From Prostheceraeus crozeri (lineage: Eukaryota > Platyhelminthes > Polycladida > Euryleptidae): 64,000 nucleotides of DNA. The notes under the pieces were generated by a model, which had not been told where the DNA came from, searched no databases, and saw only the letters and a list, made by a program, of their open reading frames with translations. The DNA is taken from the NCBI GenBank assembly GCA_907163375.1, contig CAJQUW010001694.1, positions 372,001 through 436,000 on the forward strand, read 5' to 3'. Each line of letters opens with the position of its first letter. Positions within the stretch are counted from its first letter, which is position 1. Positions 10,628-23,429 of the stretch are shown here, piece by piece. A program made the translations under genes and the position numbers.

Positions 10628-11640
10628 AAGGTGTACACCGAAAATTTGGGAATAAATAAATTTATAACAACGGTTTCAAAAAAGTCGCCATTTTTTATGC
10701 ACTAAATCACCACAGACCGATGGCATACTTAAAATGTATTATTCTTGTGAGTCCATTTCAAAATCTAAGCATGTTCCTTCACGATCTTAAAGGGCCCCGT
10801 TCACATTCTAAATAGGACATATTTACAATCTCAAACGGGCCTTTTCAAAATCTCAAAAGGCCCCCTCACGATCTTAAAGGGACTCCTTCGCAGTCTCAAA
10901 AGGGTCCCTTCAGAATCTTAAATGTGCCCCTTCGCAGTCTCAAAAGGACCCCATCACGATCTTAAAGGGGCCTTTTACAATCTAAAAAGGCCCCTTCAAA
11001 ATCTAAAATAGTTCAAAATCCAAATTATTTGTTCCTTGGCAAAACATTTTCTCACTACTTAGTTTATTCTGCAAGCCCTGCAAGCTTGAAAACAGCCATT
11101 TTCGGCATTTTTTTGAAAAAAAACACGATTTTGAACACCCGGTGTAGCTCTCTGTATTCTGGTTGCCACTCAAGATCACAGATGTGAAACACACTGAGAT
11201 ACAGCAACACAAATATCATGGTTATTCCGGGCAACAAGAAAACGAGATTAGTTTATATTTTTTGTACTTTTTCGCGGACCCCATTTTTTCACCATCTTTG
11301 GAGCCATGTAGCTCCGTTCTACATGCCAGTTACTAGTTGAAATTCATGCAGGAATTCCATTATACCAAATTAATGCTGCATGCAAAGTTTGGTTGAGTAA
11401 AGAATATACAAAAAAAGTTATAGCTGCATGAAGATTCAAATTTTGAGAATTTCAAAATATTGGAAAAAATTAAATTTCTATAAATAGCACTAGATTCCTC
11501 TATATTCAATTTTGGAAGCTAACATTACATATTTGGTGTTTTCTAATGTATAGCAAACACATATCCAAAAATCAGCAAAAGATGAGACTTAGTGTCAAAA
11601 AAGTTCCAAAATTTGGGTGAATCGTCGTTGAATGACCCAT
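10628..11640 (-). repeat. right arm of the 1-kb inverted repeat (uninterrupted)
   Basis: This is the reverse complement of 5621-6626 plus 8047-8116. It keeps the empty insertion site (single AGTGCA) for the hAT-like element in the left arm and the mirror copy of the 24-bp repeats. Confidence 0.85.
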
Positions 11641-12271
11641 AGATATGTAGGTAGATTGCCGACTCAAAAAAGTGTCTATACAGTGAAAAATTTTATATGA
11701 AAAGATTGATTTTTTACGGATATTTCGATCCTATGGTCCAAAAAAAATCACTTAAACATTCTTTAAAAAGCTAAATTTCGGCAAATTTATATACTAGCGA
11801 CATGAAACCCTTTTTAAAATAGTATGAAACCCTTTTGAAAGTAGTAGTAAGTTGGATATCGAAAGGAATGAATATTTGCTAACAAGCATCTTAATTAAGC
11901 GTAAATTTGGCTGATGATCAAGGAAATTCAATGAACAGCGTTGTAATGCAACCCTGTAAGTCTTCAAGGAAAGTTGAGATCTTATGAGAGTTACTTGGCT
12001 GAGATGTCATGTTTTTAATTTAATTTTCAGCGCCATCATTTTATGATTCACAGGGTTTCATTTCTTGAATCTGAATAGTAATGTGGACCCATTTAATCTT
12101 CTAAAATTAATTATGATTATCTTCCTTGATTATGATGTTTTGCTCTTACAGTGACAGTTTGTGATATGCATAGAGAAATGTTGATGTGATCACGCTTAAG
12201 AAAATATAAATCCTATAATGAAGCTGAGCGTTTCGTAATGGTAGCCCATCGATTTTCTAATTTAAAAGACT
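11641..12271. other. no gene seen
   Basis: AT-rich sequence with a short doublet ATGAAACCCTTTT at about 11800-11840. Nothing further is supported. Confidence 0.5.
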
Positions 12272-12279
12272 ATATTACC

Positions 12280-12872
12280 CACAGAATTAGATTCATCTGC
12301 GCGCATCTTCAGTTTCATAGAAGGAAAGGGATATGTAGCCTTAATATCGAAATGGCACATCACAGAATTAGACAACTTGCTCCTTCTCGAATGGATAATT
12401 CGTGTATCGCTTGCTATTGGAAATGGCAAGCAAGAGGTTGTCAGCAAAGGACACCAGAGCCAGTGAGAGAGGCGTGCGTACTGTGATATCACTTCGCATA
12501 CACCAAAACACACATCGCTATGTGGCTAACATTCGATTCAGTGTATGCATTGTGCAGTGAGGAATGCTAAGAGGATGTGAGCTCATCAAGTGAACTAATT
12601 TTTTTCGTACGCCTACTATTTTTTCAATAATGATCGGAGGGGCCAACATCATGGAGAAACTGAATTCTTTGAATCTGAGGGAATTTTGGTAATTGAAGCA
12701 CTTTGCTTGAACTCATTAATCCACAGGCGACGCACGACTTTTTTTCCTATCTCTGTAAGGTATTAGGAATTCCTTTTTTGCCCACGTACTAAGTTCCTCG
12801 ATGTGCCATCGATTTCGAATTAATTACACTTCTAGCAAACCGAAGCAGATAAACAAAATATTTAATTCTGTG
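12280..12872. mobile_element. hAT-type MITE, copy 1 (CACAGAATTA ends, 8-bp duplication)
   Basis: A 593-bp element starts CACAGAATTA and ends TAATTCTGTG. It is flanked by ATATTACC (12272-12279) and ATATTGCC (12873-12880), an 8-bp duplication with one mismatch. A second copy at 37196-37754 has the same ends and its own 8-bp duplication. No coding capacity is seen. The 8-bp size fits hAT (or P) superfamilies. The internal sequence is shared along the whole length. Confidence 0.8.
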
Positions 12873-12880
12873 ATATTGCC

Positions 12881-15790
12881 TCTCCAAATTGTCATGACAT
12901 GGAGGCTTTATGGAATACTATTCTTTGCTATTTATTCTGTATTGCTATCATGATCAGTCAAATTTGTGTGCAATTCTCCCAAAGTGTAAAATGTTGCATA
13001 TCTCACAAGTGGTACTGGGTCTCGATTTGGTCTCGACTCAATGTTCATGTAAAGAAATCGAAACTATACACATTTGGGGATTTAATAAATGCTGAGTTAC
13101 TACTATGTAATTGGTCATGTATTGTCGCAATCTGATGTATTCTGGAGTTGAGACATTGTTCCGAAAAGCAGTGAGATAACATGAGTGGGACGTTGCAGGC
13201 GGAAATGCAATGAGAAACGAAGCCCGAGTTAACTCGTCGCCCTGATTTGTGGACAGTAGTTGGACTGACTATTTTTGGTAAGTCTCTCTGCGTCTCTGAA
13301 GAGTTTTAGGTCAATATTGAAATATCCACTACTTTTAAGATCCTGAAATTTGTGCATGGCATTCATTCCTTTCTTGGAATTTTAATGAAAAGCTTAATTC
13401 TAAACATGATGATTACATGCAGTTAAGGACTGACCATAATTTTGCTCAATTGCTTCTGAGCATTATGTACTTCTGCTTCAATTGAGATAATTAGTAAATT
13501 GCTTGCATGTGAAAAGGTCTTTCGGAATTAGAGGAGGTATCTAAAATCTTTCTCAAGTCTTGAATCGTTTGGCGGTGGTACATTAGAGGGACGGACATTG
13601 TATTCTACCTAATACTACTGTAAATGAATAATAAATATATTCTCTATCACCAGATCTTCGAAATCTACATCTTCACCCTCATAATCTTTCTCATAATGCT
13701 GCAAAGCAACATCAGCTACCTGCTCGGTATTGAGTCACTTGAGTCGCGATCATAAGCTTCTCCTGTACGAATTGATTCACACAGGAATGTGATATTTTCG
13801 TCTTTTGCCGGATTCCCTCCTTTCCCTAAATAGGGAGGAAAGGGGTTGAGAGGACCTTGCCCTTTTCTATTTCTACGAAACGCCAAGAACTGTAGCCACA
13901 TTATATGCACCGACAAGCTTCCACCTGTGCTCCTCTTAAGCTCCAGTGACGCTACACATCTTATACTGGCGCACCTTCAGATTCTTCTGCCGTCTGTAAA
14001 CATGAAGCGGAGGAGGGTAGAAAACTTTCGTGATGACGTCATCGCAGACACGCTTTCAATTGAGAGATTGGCGCAACATGCATGCAGAGATTGCGCTGAC
14101 ACTTTCTTGTCTGATGAGGAATTTGATTGACCTGTCTCGAGTACATAGTGCTCCCTCACACACCTGACCGATCAGTATTTATCTTCTGATCATAGTTATA
14201 AATGTCAATCAGACAAATAATTTTCATGATGCAGATTGGGATAAAGATATTTATGAATAATTGGACGATACTTATTAATGAAGAATATTCGTCCAACCCA
14301 GCGGAGGTTGAAAAAAGGACGATAAACTGATCAAGCAAGAAAGAAGTACTAATCACATTCTCATGTACAAGTAATGAAGCATAAAGTATGCATTGGAATG
14401 ATTCTCCAATGGTAAAGGATGGTGAAATGTCAACAGCCATTATAAAAGTACGTATAAAATAAATCTACAGCCGAGTTGTCAGACGCGGCACACATACATG
14501 TGAATGTCCAACTCGTACATCATACAAAGGACTTATTTCTGTACGTCATATGAAATTTGTAGAGATCAAGTGAGGACATAAAGCTGAATTACTTACTGTA
14601 TTACTCCAACTTTTCACTCATAACCACTGCCTAGAGTCCGCACTCATACTTTCTACAAGACATTCAAAGGCTTGCTGCCCATCTCTTCGAGGGGTTACTA
14701 TAAGTCATATATTCATGAACGTCATTGCGATGTCAGAATTCGGATTATTGCAAAAGAAGCACCAATATCATTGTCACTGTTTTTTTAAAAAGAAAAGGAT
14801 ATTGCAACTTTCTTGCACGTATTTCATCTACAGTGCATGTACTACGGAAAGATTTGAGAGAAGACGTAAGGACGTGCCTTGTGGTTGATTTGGAGACGCT
14901 GGAAGGACGTCATCCTTTATATCAAACAAGTTTTGTTAAAAATGTGCTCGCCTTTTTTAACAGACCTATCTTAGCCCTAATTTCAGGCTGAGGTCGTCCT
15001 TTAATTATTGAACTAGTGTTATGTTATAGGTACTTACATTACTAAATGATAGGCTAGATTATTAAGACTTTACATTAAATTGAATCACTAGAAATATTAG
15101 AGACTGAAGTCTCATAAAAGATGTCATCAGTTTTGATAAATAAATTCTTTAAGATATGATATACTGTAACTTCTCATAGGACTTCAACTTCTCACTCTAA
15201 AATATAAAGAAATTATGGATGAACGAAAATTTTGATAACTTATTGCACACTCTGACAGTCCACATTTTCTTGTCTGATGGAAATCTATTGAGTACACACG
15301 ACTGATTTTGTTGACGCTTATTATTGCGCTCAGAAACACAACACTGTATGCATATAGTCTTCAGGCACACTTTTTGTAGCCCCTGCTCTCCATGCACCCA
15401 GCAGCGAATGAATCTATCTTCACTACACCTGTCCGTGATGACGTCATCAATTATGTTTTCGGCTGCTGTGCGCAAACGACGCTACTTGACATGGGAAGAA
15501 AGTTAAGATTGAGACAAAATCAAACATTTGACCGAACTACACCTTTAACTTAGTAACAGGCCTTGCATAATAGTAATTAAAAAGCAATGAAGACCCTAAT
15601 CGTAGTTTTTTCTTGTTAATTTATTAACATTATTGTTCAGCATATATTAGTTTTGGATTCACACTTAACATTTCTGCTAAAAAATAGACGGATGTACGAT
15701 ATGTTTGCTCAGTTTTGTTACGAGCATTGATTTAAGGCATTAGATCTATCGGTTGTTCAAATGTTGATCTATGTTAATGAATAATTTCAG
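12881..15790. other. probable PSMD6 intron; no gene or repeat recognised
   Basis: This is AT-rich DNA ending in a good acceptor (TTTCAG at 15785-15790). The missing upstream PSMD6 exon was looked for here and not found. Two stretches containing GTGATGACGTCATC (about 14031 and 15426) share a short motif, but no wider similarity could be established. Confidence 0.4.
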
Positions 15791-15996
15791 ATATGGCGCC
15801 TTTCTATGAATATTTAGGCAAAGAGTACGGCTGGTCAGTAGACGAAACTCTCTTGAAGTCGATGAAAGAAACGAATTCTAAACGTTCTGAAGAATTGGAT
15901 GCCAAGATAAAAGATGCAGAAGGAAATTTAGGTGAAACGGAGGTTCGTGAAGCTATGCTCGAAAAAGCTCATTACTTGAGTCAGATAGGAGATAAA
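15791..15996 (+). CDS. PSMD6: 26S proteasome regulatory subunit 6 (Rpn7), internal exon
   Basis: PSMD6/Rpn7 is a PCI-domain scaffold subunit of the 26S proteasome lid. The exon encodes MAPFYEYLGKEYGW and goes on to EAMLEKAHYLSQIGDK, closely matching the conserved animal sequence (human MAPYYEALCKSLDW and AEYLCRIGDK). The acceptor TTTCAG ends at 15790 and the donor GTAAGT begins at 15997. The exon starts with AT of a split codon, so a preceding exon must supply the first base and about 50 N-terminal residues. That exon was not found in the window. The exon ends in phase 0, which agrees with the start at 42424. Confidence 0.95.
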
Positions 15997-16322
15997 GTAA
16001 GTGGAAGTGTAGCTCTTGAATTGAACGATTTCTGCTCTTCTGTTTTCAGAAACCTTTTCGTGATTTTTTAAGACAACCGACAGAACAGTATATTAATACC
16101 GATAACAATCCCTTGATTTTCCTTTTCGGCTTAAAATAATTGCAAGCAACAATTCAACAAACATCCGATATGAATGCATAGAAGGGATGCTTGATTAATT
16201 TTGTCGTTTGAATCCATTGTTTTTTATGCTTCCAAAACTGCACTGATTGTTTCCAGCGTTTTTCTTGATTTTGATTCCTAATAATTGCTGTCTCTTTCAT
16301 AATGAGTTGCATAATATAAATA

Positions 16323-17121
16323 TAGTGGTCACCCCGTTAACGACCCCCCCCCTACGATGATCGCTTTCCCATGCTCGGACAATTTTCCAATATACACCCC
16401 AGCAACGACCACCGCACTGCGATCACTCCTCTACAACGACCAAGTTCAGACGAGATATTTTGAATTTTTGCCCCTCTTCAACGACCACATGCAGCATAAC
16501 AGCTTTTCGAATATCGCCAAATGAGTGAAAATAGATTTATCGCGTACCTTTGTGACCTCACTTTCTAAAACCATAGCTTCAACAAAAAAATTTCCTTTTT
16601 CTCGTATGTGAAATGAGAATTGAGCTAAGCAGAGAATATTGACTAACCATCTGAAGGAATTAATACTTGTCGCTTTCAAACAACACGGACTGGCAAGCGA
16701 AAATTACATTTTGCCAATCATTGTTGCTAGAAATCACCGCGCTGAACTTGTGGCCTGATAAATATTTTGATGCATTTTTAGAAGCTACAATAAACATTAG
16801 CGCAACATTCATATCCAACATTGCATAACTATAGTTATGTTTACCTTACAAATTACAGTAGGCCAAATTTTCAGAAGTTAGTCAATTTCAAAAATGTCAA
16901 ACGCCGTAAAGGAAAATGAATAGGCATATACTGTAGTCATGCATGTTCATTTTCTACTTAGATGTAGTGCCGGTGCTCGAAATGCATTTCGGCTATCCAT
17001 CACAAACAGTAAGGGCTACATATATGCAGAAAAATATCCTCCGCTAGTGCGACTACCTCCCCTCCCCCACAGCGACCAATTTCCTTACTCACTTCAGTGG
17101 TCGTTGTAAGGGGGATCACTG
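16323..17121. mobile_element. pogo/Tigger-type MITE
   Basis: The left end TAGTGGTCACCCCGTTAACG and the right end, read in complement as CAGTGATCCCCCTTACAACG, form an imperfect inverted repeat. Both are flanked by TA (16321-16322 and 17122-17123). Near both ends GACC and GACCAC motifs recur, as in Tigger-type termini. The 800 bp between holds no transposase. TA duplication with CAGTGG-like ends indicates the pogo branch of Tc1/mariner. Confidence 0.7.
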
Positions 17122-17767
17122 TATTACTTTTCTGTAATATTTGGATTCTTATATTATATTCTGTGAATCTGTCGAAAAACTTTGCTCAGGACACAATTAG
17201 GGGTCGCATTACCGGTATTGCCGAAACCGGTAATACCGGTAATTGTGATTTTTTCATTACCGAATTACAGGTTTTTTTCAAATGAAATTACCGGTTTTCG
17301 AAGGTGTAATTCAAACCATTCATCCTACTTATTCATTGCAGCAAAAGGTGACATGGAAGGCGATTAAAGTACAATAATGCAGATCATCTGAGTTGTTCGA
17401 TTAGAGGAGACACACTCACACACCACTGCGCGCTACACACAACCTCTACATAGACTATGGTAGGAGGCAGTCACATCAGGTCGGATTTCTGTAGTCTTAT
17501 GATCTCATACAATGGAAGGCGGTTGGCATACGCTTCATACAATGCGGCGTCTGACAATTTTCAACCTGATTGCAGCTAGCGCATGCAGGAGAAAGGAGAA
17601 TTACCAATGACAGTCCGAAACGCAAGCTTTTGGGAGTATTGATTCAGTTCACGTGACTTTTGTAGAGCGAATAGTCGAGGTCAAACGGGTGACGATTTCA
17701 ATGCTTACGGCAGTTCGCCTTAAGGACAGCATTACTGAACACTGCTTTTTTGTGTTTATCGAACGTC

Positions 17768-19684
17768 ATGAAGTTTACGAGCTTCAAAACCGACGGCATT
17801 TGGCGATTCTATGATCGGGAAGATTCTGGAGGCAAACCGGGTCAACATGCACAGTGCAAAGAATGCAAAAAGGAATGAAGTGCGTCGGAAGCTCAACAAG
17901 TGGATTACATCACCATCAGAAAAGTTTTCACAACGTCGATACATTGAAGAGATCAGTGACATGTGAAAAGACTGATATTAGTGAAACACCGCCCAAAGCT
18001 AAAATCACCAACTTCTTCCAATCCAAAATTACATTGAACGAAACACTTTCTCGAATGACAGCGCTTGATGGCATTGCCTTCAGTGTGTTTGCAACATCAA
18101 AGGATTTACGTCGTCCTCTTATGTGCCTTCATAAGGACTTACCAACGTCCGCGAATGGTGTGAAGCTCCGTGTCTACGCTCATGCTACTGAACTTAGACA
18201 GACTATCACGACGCAAATTGACGAGGATTTACGAGCTGGAAAACGGTTCAGTCTCACATTCGACGAGTGGACTTCGATTCGGAACGTTAGATACCTGAAC
18301 ATTAATCTACATTCGACCACTTCTTCGCGATTGGTGTATAATCTCGGACAGGTGAGAATAATGGGAACGTTTTCTGCTGAACAATGCCAGTCGGCATTAC
18401 GCGTCAAACTGCAAGAGTTCCATCTTAATCTGGATACCGACGTTGTTTGTGTGACGACAGATGGATGCAGCATGATGATCAAACTCGGTAGACTACTTTC
18501 ATGTCCTCAGCAACTGTGCTACAATCATGGAATACAACTTGCTGTTCTAGACGTTCTGTACCGAAAGAAAGCTGCTCAAGATTGTGATGCAGATGACTTC
18601 CAACCTGTTGAGGGCTTTGAATCTGACTCTGACTCAGACGTGGATGATTCCTCAAGTAATCTTGTCTTAGAAGAATCCTGCACTGATGTTCCACTTCCAT
18701 TCAAGGACGATACTATTGAAGAAGCCATCGATAAAGTTCGTTCAATCGTCAAGACGTTCCGCAAATCTCCCAAGAACAATGAAGTTCTACGGCGTTATAT
18801 GTCTGACGACGGTCTCAGTGTGTCGTCTCTCATTCTAGACTGTAAAACGCGTTGGAATAGTCTCGCCGATATGCTAGAGCGTATAATTGTTTCCCGCCAG
18901 TGCATTCTAAAAGCGCAGATCGACATACAATTGCCAGAGGAGAAGAAACTATCCGATCAGGATTTCAAAACTGTGCAACACATTTTCAATGCATTGAAAC
19001 CGGTGAAGTTGGCTGTTACTTCCCTATCTCGTCGAGATGCAACCTTCTTACTGCTGAAGGCGTCGTCAAGTTTGTATTCAATGCACTTGACAGTGAAGGA
19101 AGCACATTGGCCAAACAAATGAAACAGGCTATTGAAGAGCGTGTTGTACAAGATCGCTACTCCAAAGAATCTGTCATATTGCAATACCTTCACAATCCTC
19201 AAGCCAAATTACAAAAGAAGGCGGGTGTAAAAGCGTACTGCTGTGAACTTTTGAAGAGGATGAATTCGCCGAAAATGGATGTACGAGCACCTGAGCATAG
19301 CAATTGCAACGATATACAGGAATCCTCTGAAGAGCCAAATTTTTCCCTAGAAGAAAATCTTGAACGGGCGATCGCAGACTAACTGAAGAAGAATATTACA
19401 GATTCGTCAATCACCGGCACCAATGATTTCAGTGCAGTCATTGCACCTGAGCTCACATCTGCTGAGCAAAGCGGCAAACTTGGAGTCTATCTTCAGCGGG
19501 TCTATGACCATTTTCTCACCATACCACCCAAGGCACCCACATCAGTTGAGTCTGAGAGAGCATTTTCTACAGCCGGATACTTCTGTAATAAAAAAATAAA
19601 CTGCGCAGTCGCCTTTCCGACAAAACGTTGGACGTGCTATGTTTTCTTCGTGCGAATTTGCTTTTGAAGGAATGTTGTAAGTGA
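17768..19684 (+). pseudogene. hAT transposase (BED finger to C-terminal dimerisation domain), broken
   Basis: The start ATG at 17768 opens a BED zinc finger (IWRFYD, then CKEC and HHHQKSFH). The finger crosses from one frame to another near 17875. The main frame, 17854-19122, carries the RNase H-like core, with FDEWTSIRN, VTTDGCSMM and a CYNHGIQLA motif. An acidic insertion follows, and then LDCKTRWNS. The frame then shifts (18900-19382). After a stop at 19381 comes the C-terminal region with TSVESERAFSTAG, and after one more shift the end RLSDKTLDVLCFLRANLLL. At least four breaks show that it is dead. It resembles the invertebrate hATs with EDSAPEVERAFS-type ends. Confidence 0.85.
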
Positions 19685-20045
19685 CTGCCAGTGATGTTTG
19701 ATGTTTGTTGTCGTATTGTTTGATGTACCGATATTTTGTTCTCATAATTAGACTTTTCTGAAACGCATTCGCAAAAAGCTTTTCCTTGTGTTACTCGTTC
19801 GATGATCCGTGGTATGAGGCAAGCAGTGAAATAAGTCTTCTGTAGATTGTAATAATTTAAATCAGTGTCTGTTTCGAAAAATAGATTTTATCCACGTACT
19901 GTATGTAGTAGTAGTAGTAGTAGAAAGTGTTTATATTTTGCGAAAAAATGAAAATCAGATTATACAAAGTTAGAAATCACAAAGAAAATGTAGATTTGAT
20001 CATTACAACCAAATGTTGATTACATAATTGTAGAATTATAAGTGA

Positions 20046-22660
20046 TCAACAGACTGCATTAGACATACGAGCCGCATAAAAGAAAAATGAGTTTGCTCTA
20101 CGGTAAGTACGCGCTTCTGGAAGTCTGTAATGTTTAGTATGCGGTAAACGCTCAGGAACACAATAACATAAAGGATGAGACTCATGCTGACATTTCGATA
20201 AAAAGGAAAGTGTTCTTTGCATTAGGATGTCATCAAGATTAGGCATGACACTACATTTACAACCAAATGAACATATAATGTGATGAGCTCTTTTCTGAAT
20301 CTTTCTAAGCATAGATTTTACGTTATGGGACCTATTGCAGAAGAGCGGCGAAGCATAGGTCAGAACAGACAGAACCAGAGACTTATAGATTTCAAGCAGT
20401 TTGTTAGGAGGTAGCAAAGTTCTTAAACAGCGAATGATATACAATCTTTTTGCGGCGGTAGCACATACAGAGGAAAAGTGGGCATCCTAGGATAAGTCAT
20501 CACTCCATATCACTCCAAGCAACTTTAAATTGGAGACCAACTGAATGTCCGGATACAGTGGTATTGGTGCATCGAAAGAGCAAGTAAACAGAATCTGCTT
20601 ACTTTTCACATAATTCACACGCATACAGTTTTCATCGATCCAAGACTTAAACATGAGCAAACAGTCAGAATTAACGGCAGAATGATGTGAGCGTATTGCT
20701 TCGACCAAAGTAGCGTCATCCGCGTATTTTATCAACTTAGAATCGTCAAAAGAAATTTGCAGAGAACCAAAGAAAGCGGCGAATAAATAAGGTGCAAGTA
20801 TACTACCTTGAGGCACACCGGATTTTACTGCAACTAAAGGGCCAACCATACCATCCATCTTCACCCGTTGAACTCTATTTTCAAAATATGATTTCAACCA
20901 TAAAATGAAGCCGTGATTGATTCCTCTGAAAATGAAGTTATTGAGAAGTCTATTATGTTGAATCAAATCGAATGCCTTAGTCAAATCAAGACAAGTAAGA
21001 CCCACAGCTTTCACTGGATTTTCGTCCATAAACTTCGTCACAGTATCATGGATTTCTATCAATGCACTTGTAGTTGAACCGTTAGGGCGAAAAGCGTGTT
21101 GGTGATTTCCGTACAAGGCTAACAGATCCTGTTTCGTAGCTTGAAGAATAAGACGCTCAAATATTTTGCACAGTACGGGAAGAACTGAAATGGGACGGTA
21201 ATCAGTTAAGGTAGGCCTTGAACACTTTGGGACCGGTGAAATTAAAGCGATTTTCCAGCAAGAAGGGGACACAACACAGGAGAAATTAGATGAGCACTTT
21301 CACGAAGAAGTCTTATTGGAAAGTCATCGGAACCATTCGATTTTCGATCATCTACGGTAGACAGTAAGTTGTAAACCTGCTCAGAGGTGAATGAGCAACA
21401 CCAATCAGAGTTACAAATCGATGATAGGTCTGCATCAAGGCTCGAGTTCATGTTATTGAGAAAGATGTCAGACAGTGATACAATTTTCTTGCAGATTTCT
21501 TTATTATTTGATGTAACTGACCCTGTATTTGTCGCGGGTTTTCCACGAACCTTGTTCACTATCGCCCAGATATTTTTATTGGAATTCAGGCACTTTTTGC
21601 TCCATAGCTTTTTGCTCTTCTCAATTTCAGATTTGACCTTTGATTTCAGGTGGTTAAATAGTGGCCAGTTTCTCGTCCGAAATGCTTCCCATCTGTCGTT
21701 GATGAGAGACTTGAGCACTGGTGTCATCCAGGGCTTATCGTTTGATGTTAGCATGATAATTTTCCTCGGTATACAAGAAATTGCGGTCTTAATGTAATCA
21801 TAAAACATCTCGCACTTTTGATCAATAGTTCCTGCATTATATATCTCACTGAAATCAATCTGTTGAATGCAATTAAGGAAGTCAGAAATATGTGACGCTC
21901 TAAAATCATATACTTCACGCATTGACAGCATGGATGACTTGTTGGACGCTGGTGATCGAGGTGATAAGAATACACTACTATGATCAGAAGATTTCAAGGG
22001 AGCGCCGACTTCCACCTCAATCTCATGTTCATCAAAAAGATTTTCAGTGACCCAAATCTGATCAAGATGAGAGTTTCCTCTGGTTGGGGCTTTGACAATC
22101 TCCTCACAATTGAATTGATGTTTGAAAATCATGGTATTCCAATCATTAAAATCACCGTAGAGCAGCATTGTCTTATGTGGAGCATGACAAAGAATTTCGT
22201 CCATTGATGTCACAATATATTCATTTATATCTTCATGAACACTCGCAGGCAAATTTGGAGGAATGTAGAAAGAAAGCAATAGCAGATCCAGATCAAGAAG
22301 ATCAAACCAGATACTTTCAATTTGGGAAGGTGCCTTAATGCAGGTTATCACACGATTTGCTTTATAATTTACATGTATCCATACACACACTCCACCTCCC
22401 TTGCGTTCAATGCGATCTTCCCGATGCAAGATGTAGCCAGATAGATGCAAAACTTCATCTGGTATCCCTGAGTGCAACCAGCTTTCCGTAACGATTATGA
22501 TGGTAGGCCTCTTCACTTTTATCAAGACGGATAACTCATCTATCTTTCTAACAACCGATCGAGCATTCAATAGCATTATCGATGGAAAACGCACATCATC
22601 AGACAAACCGCGACCAGATAAAATATTTACTGATAATTTTTCACCTCCTCTCTCAAGCAA
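20046..22660 (-). pseudogene. LINE ORF2: AP endonuclease and reverse transcriptase, two breaks
   Basis: The frame starting at 22660 encodes an APE-type endonuclease: LLNARSVVRKIDEL, VTESWLHSGIP, LYGDFNDWN and SSDHSSVF. It shifts near 21250-21270 into a second frame holding the RT, with DYRPISVLPVLCKI, LDLTKAFD, GVPQGSILAP and KYADDATL. An in-frame stop at 20487 (after SDDLS) precedes the C-terminal part (20046-20444; LVLSVLTYASPLF). The organisation and motifs are those of the CR1/Jockey group. Apart from one frameshift and one stop the frame is well kept, so insertion was fairly recent. Start codon 22660 overlaps the end of ORF1 by 34 bp. Confidence 0.85.
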
Positions 22661-23385
22661 ACACGATTTCGGAAAATGATGACATCCTCACCATTTTCAC
22701 GACGAGCAGCAAATTCTCGGCGGAGAGCTCTGAACATTTCTTGTTGTAGAGGAGTTCTATCAATGTTAATGTAAACATTCGAGAATACTGAATTCTTCAA
22801 TGATTTTGATGCTTTGAGAATCTGCTTCTTTATTCCATCATCTTTGCAACAGACTTTTATTGGCCTGTTGAAGCCGGCACGAGGTTTGCCCAGTCGCTTC
22901 ATTTCGTGATATACTTCGCCTTGAATGTCAAGACAACCAAAAACTTTAAGGCACTGCTCGCGATCATGCGCTTGTCTTTGTTCATATGTACCATTATCGC
23001 ATTCCTTCAAACCAGAAATTATTAAATTATTTCTGCGATACTCCCGAGCTTCAATTTCATGAAGCACTTCCGAAATAGTTTCTCTGCTCGAAAATCTATC
23101 TTCAGAATGTATAATTTGCTTCAAATTGCAAATCTCCGCTTCTTGTTTCTCTTGTACAGATTTAATATCGGTCAATGATCTCTCAAAGCCATCTATACGC
23201 CTGAAAAGTATATCAATGCGAGCATTAGTTTGAGAAAATTCATGTTTCACGGCATTCATAATTTCAGTTTTGAAGCCTGAAATGAGCGTATGAATAAAAT
23301 CCCGATTTTCATTATGCTTTTCATCGATGACAGTTTTCAACTCCACAAGTAGCACAGAATTAGATCGAGTTTCCTTGATACTCAT
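22627..23385 (-). CDS. LINE ORF1 protein (coiled coil, RNA-binding type)
   Basis: An intact 252-codon frame starts at the ATG at 23385 (MSIKETRSN). An earlier in-frame ATG at 23469 lies inside a tRNA-like sequence and is less likely. Residues from about 20 to 110 are rich in charged heptads and probably form a coiled coil. They are followed by REYRRNNLIISGLKE and GKPRAGFNRPIKVCC, a pattern I know from ORF1 proteins of many CR1/Jockey/L2-like LINEs. The C-terminus, with REFAARRENGEDVIIFRN, fits the same family. The protein would bind LINE RNA. Confidence 0.75.
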   Translation of the reverse strand: MSIKETRSNSVLLVELKTVIDEKHNENRDFIHTLISGFKTEIMNAVKHEFSQTNARIDILFRRIDGFERSLTDIKSVQEKQEAEICNLKQIIHSEDRFSSRETISEVLHEIEAREYRRNNLIISGLKECDNGTYEQRQAHDREQCLKVFGCLDIQGEVYHEMKRLGKPRAGFNRPIKVCCKDDGIKKQILKASKSLKNSVFSNVYINIDRTPLQQEMFRALRREFAARRENGEDVIIFRNRVCLREEVKNYQ

Positions 23386-23429
23386 GCCGAAAGAAAATTT
23401 TAACAAAATTCGCAAAAGATAGGAAATCG

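Larger units (their letters stand above)
5621..11640. mobile_element. 6-kb element or rearrangement with 1-kb inverted repeats and Penelope-like core
   Basis: The outer ends are ATGGGTCATTTCACGACGAT (5621) and the complement of ATGGGTCATTCAACGACGAT (ending 11640). About 1 kb of inverted repeat follows on each side. The left arm is interrupted by a later insertion (6627-8040). The core, 8117-10627, contains Penelope-like retroelement fragments in both orientations and an inner palindrome. No clear target duplication flanks it (at most AT/AT if the ends are taken as GGGTCATT). The superfamily of the arms is unknown to me. It could be a foldback-type transposon that captured Penelope sequence, or an inverted duplication made during Penelope insertion. 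Confidence 0.65.

Noticed and set aside
15197-15475. 92-codon minus-strand frame with several cysteines as a piggyBac-type tail
   Set aside because: The cysteine spacing does not fit, and no TTAA-flanked ends are near.
1-15790. Upstream first exon of PSMD6
   Set aside because: No frame resembling the conserved N-terminus (LEKNPxLxLAQ) was seen on the + strand; it is probably outside the window.
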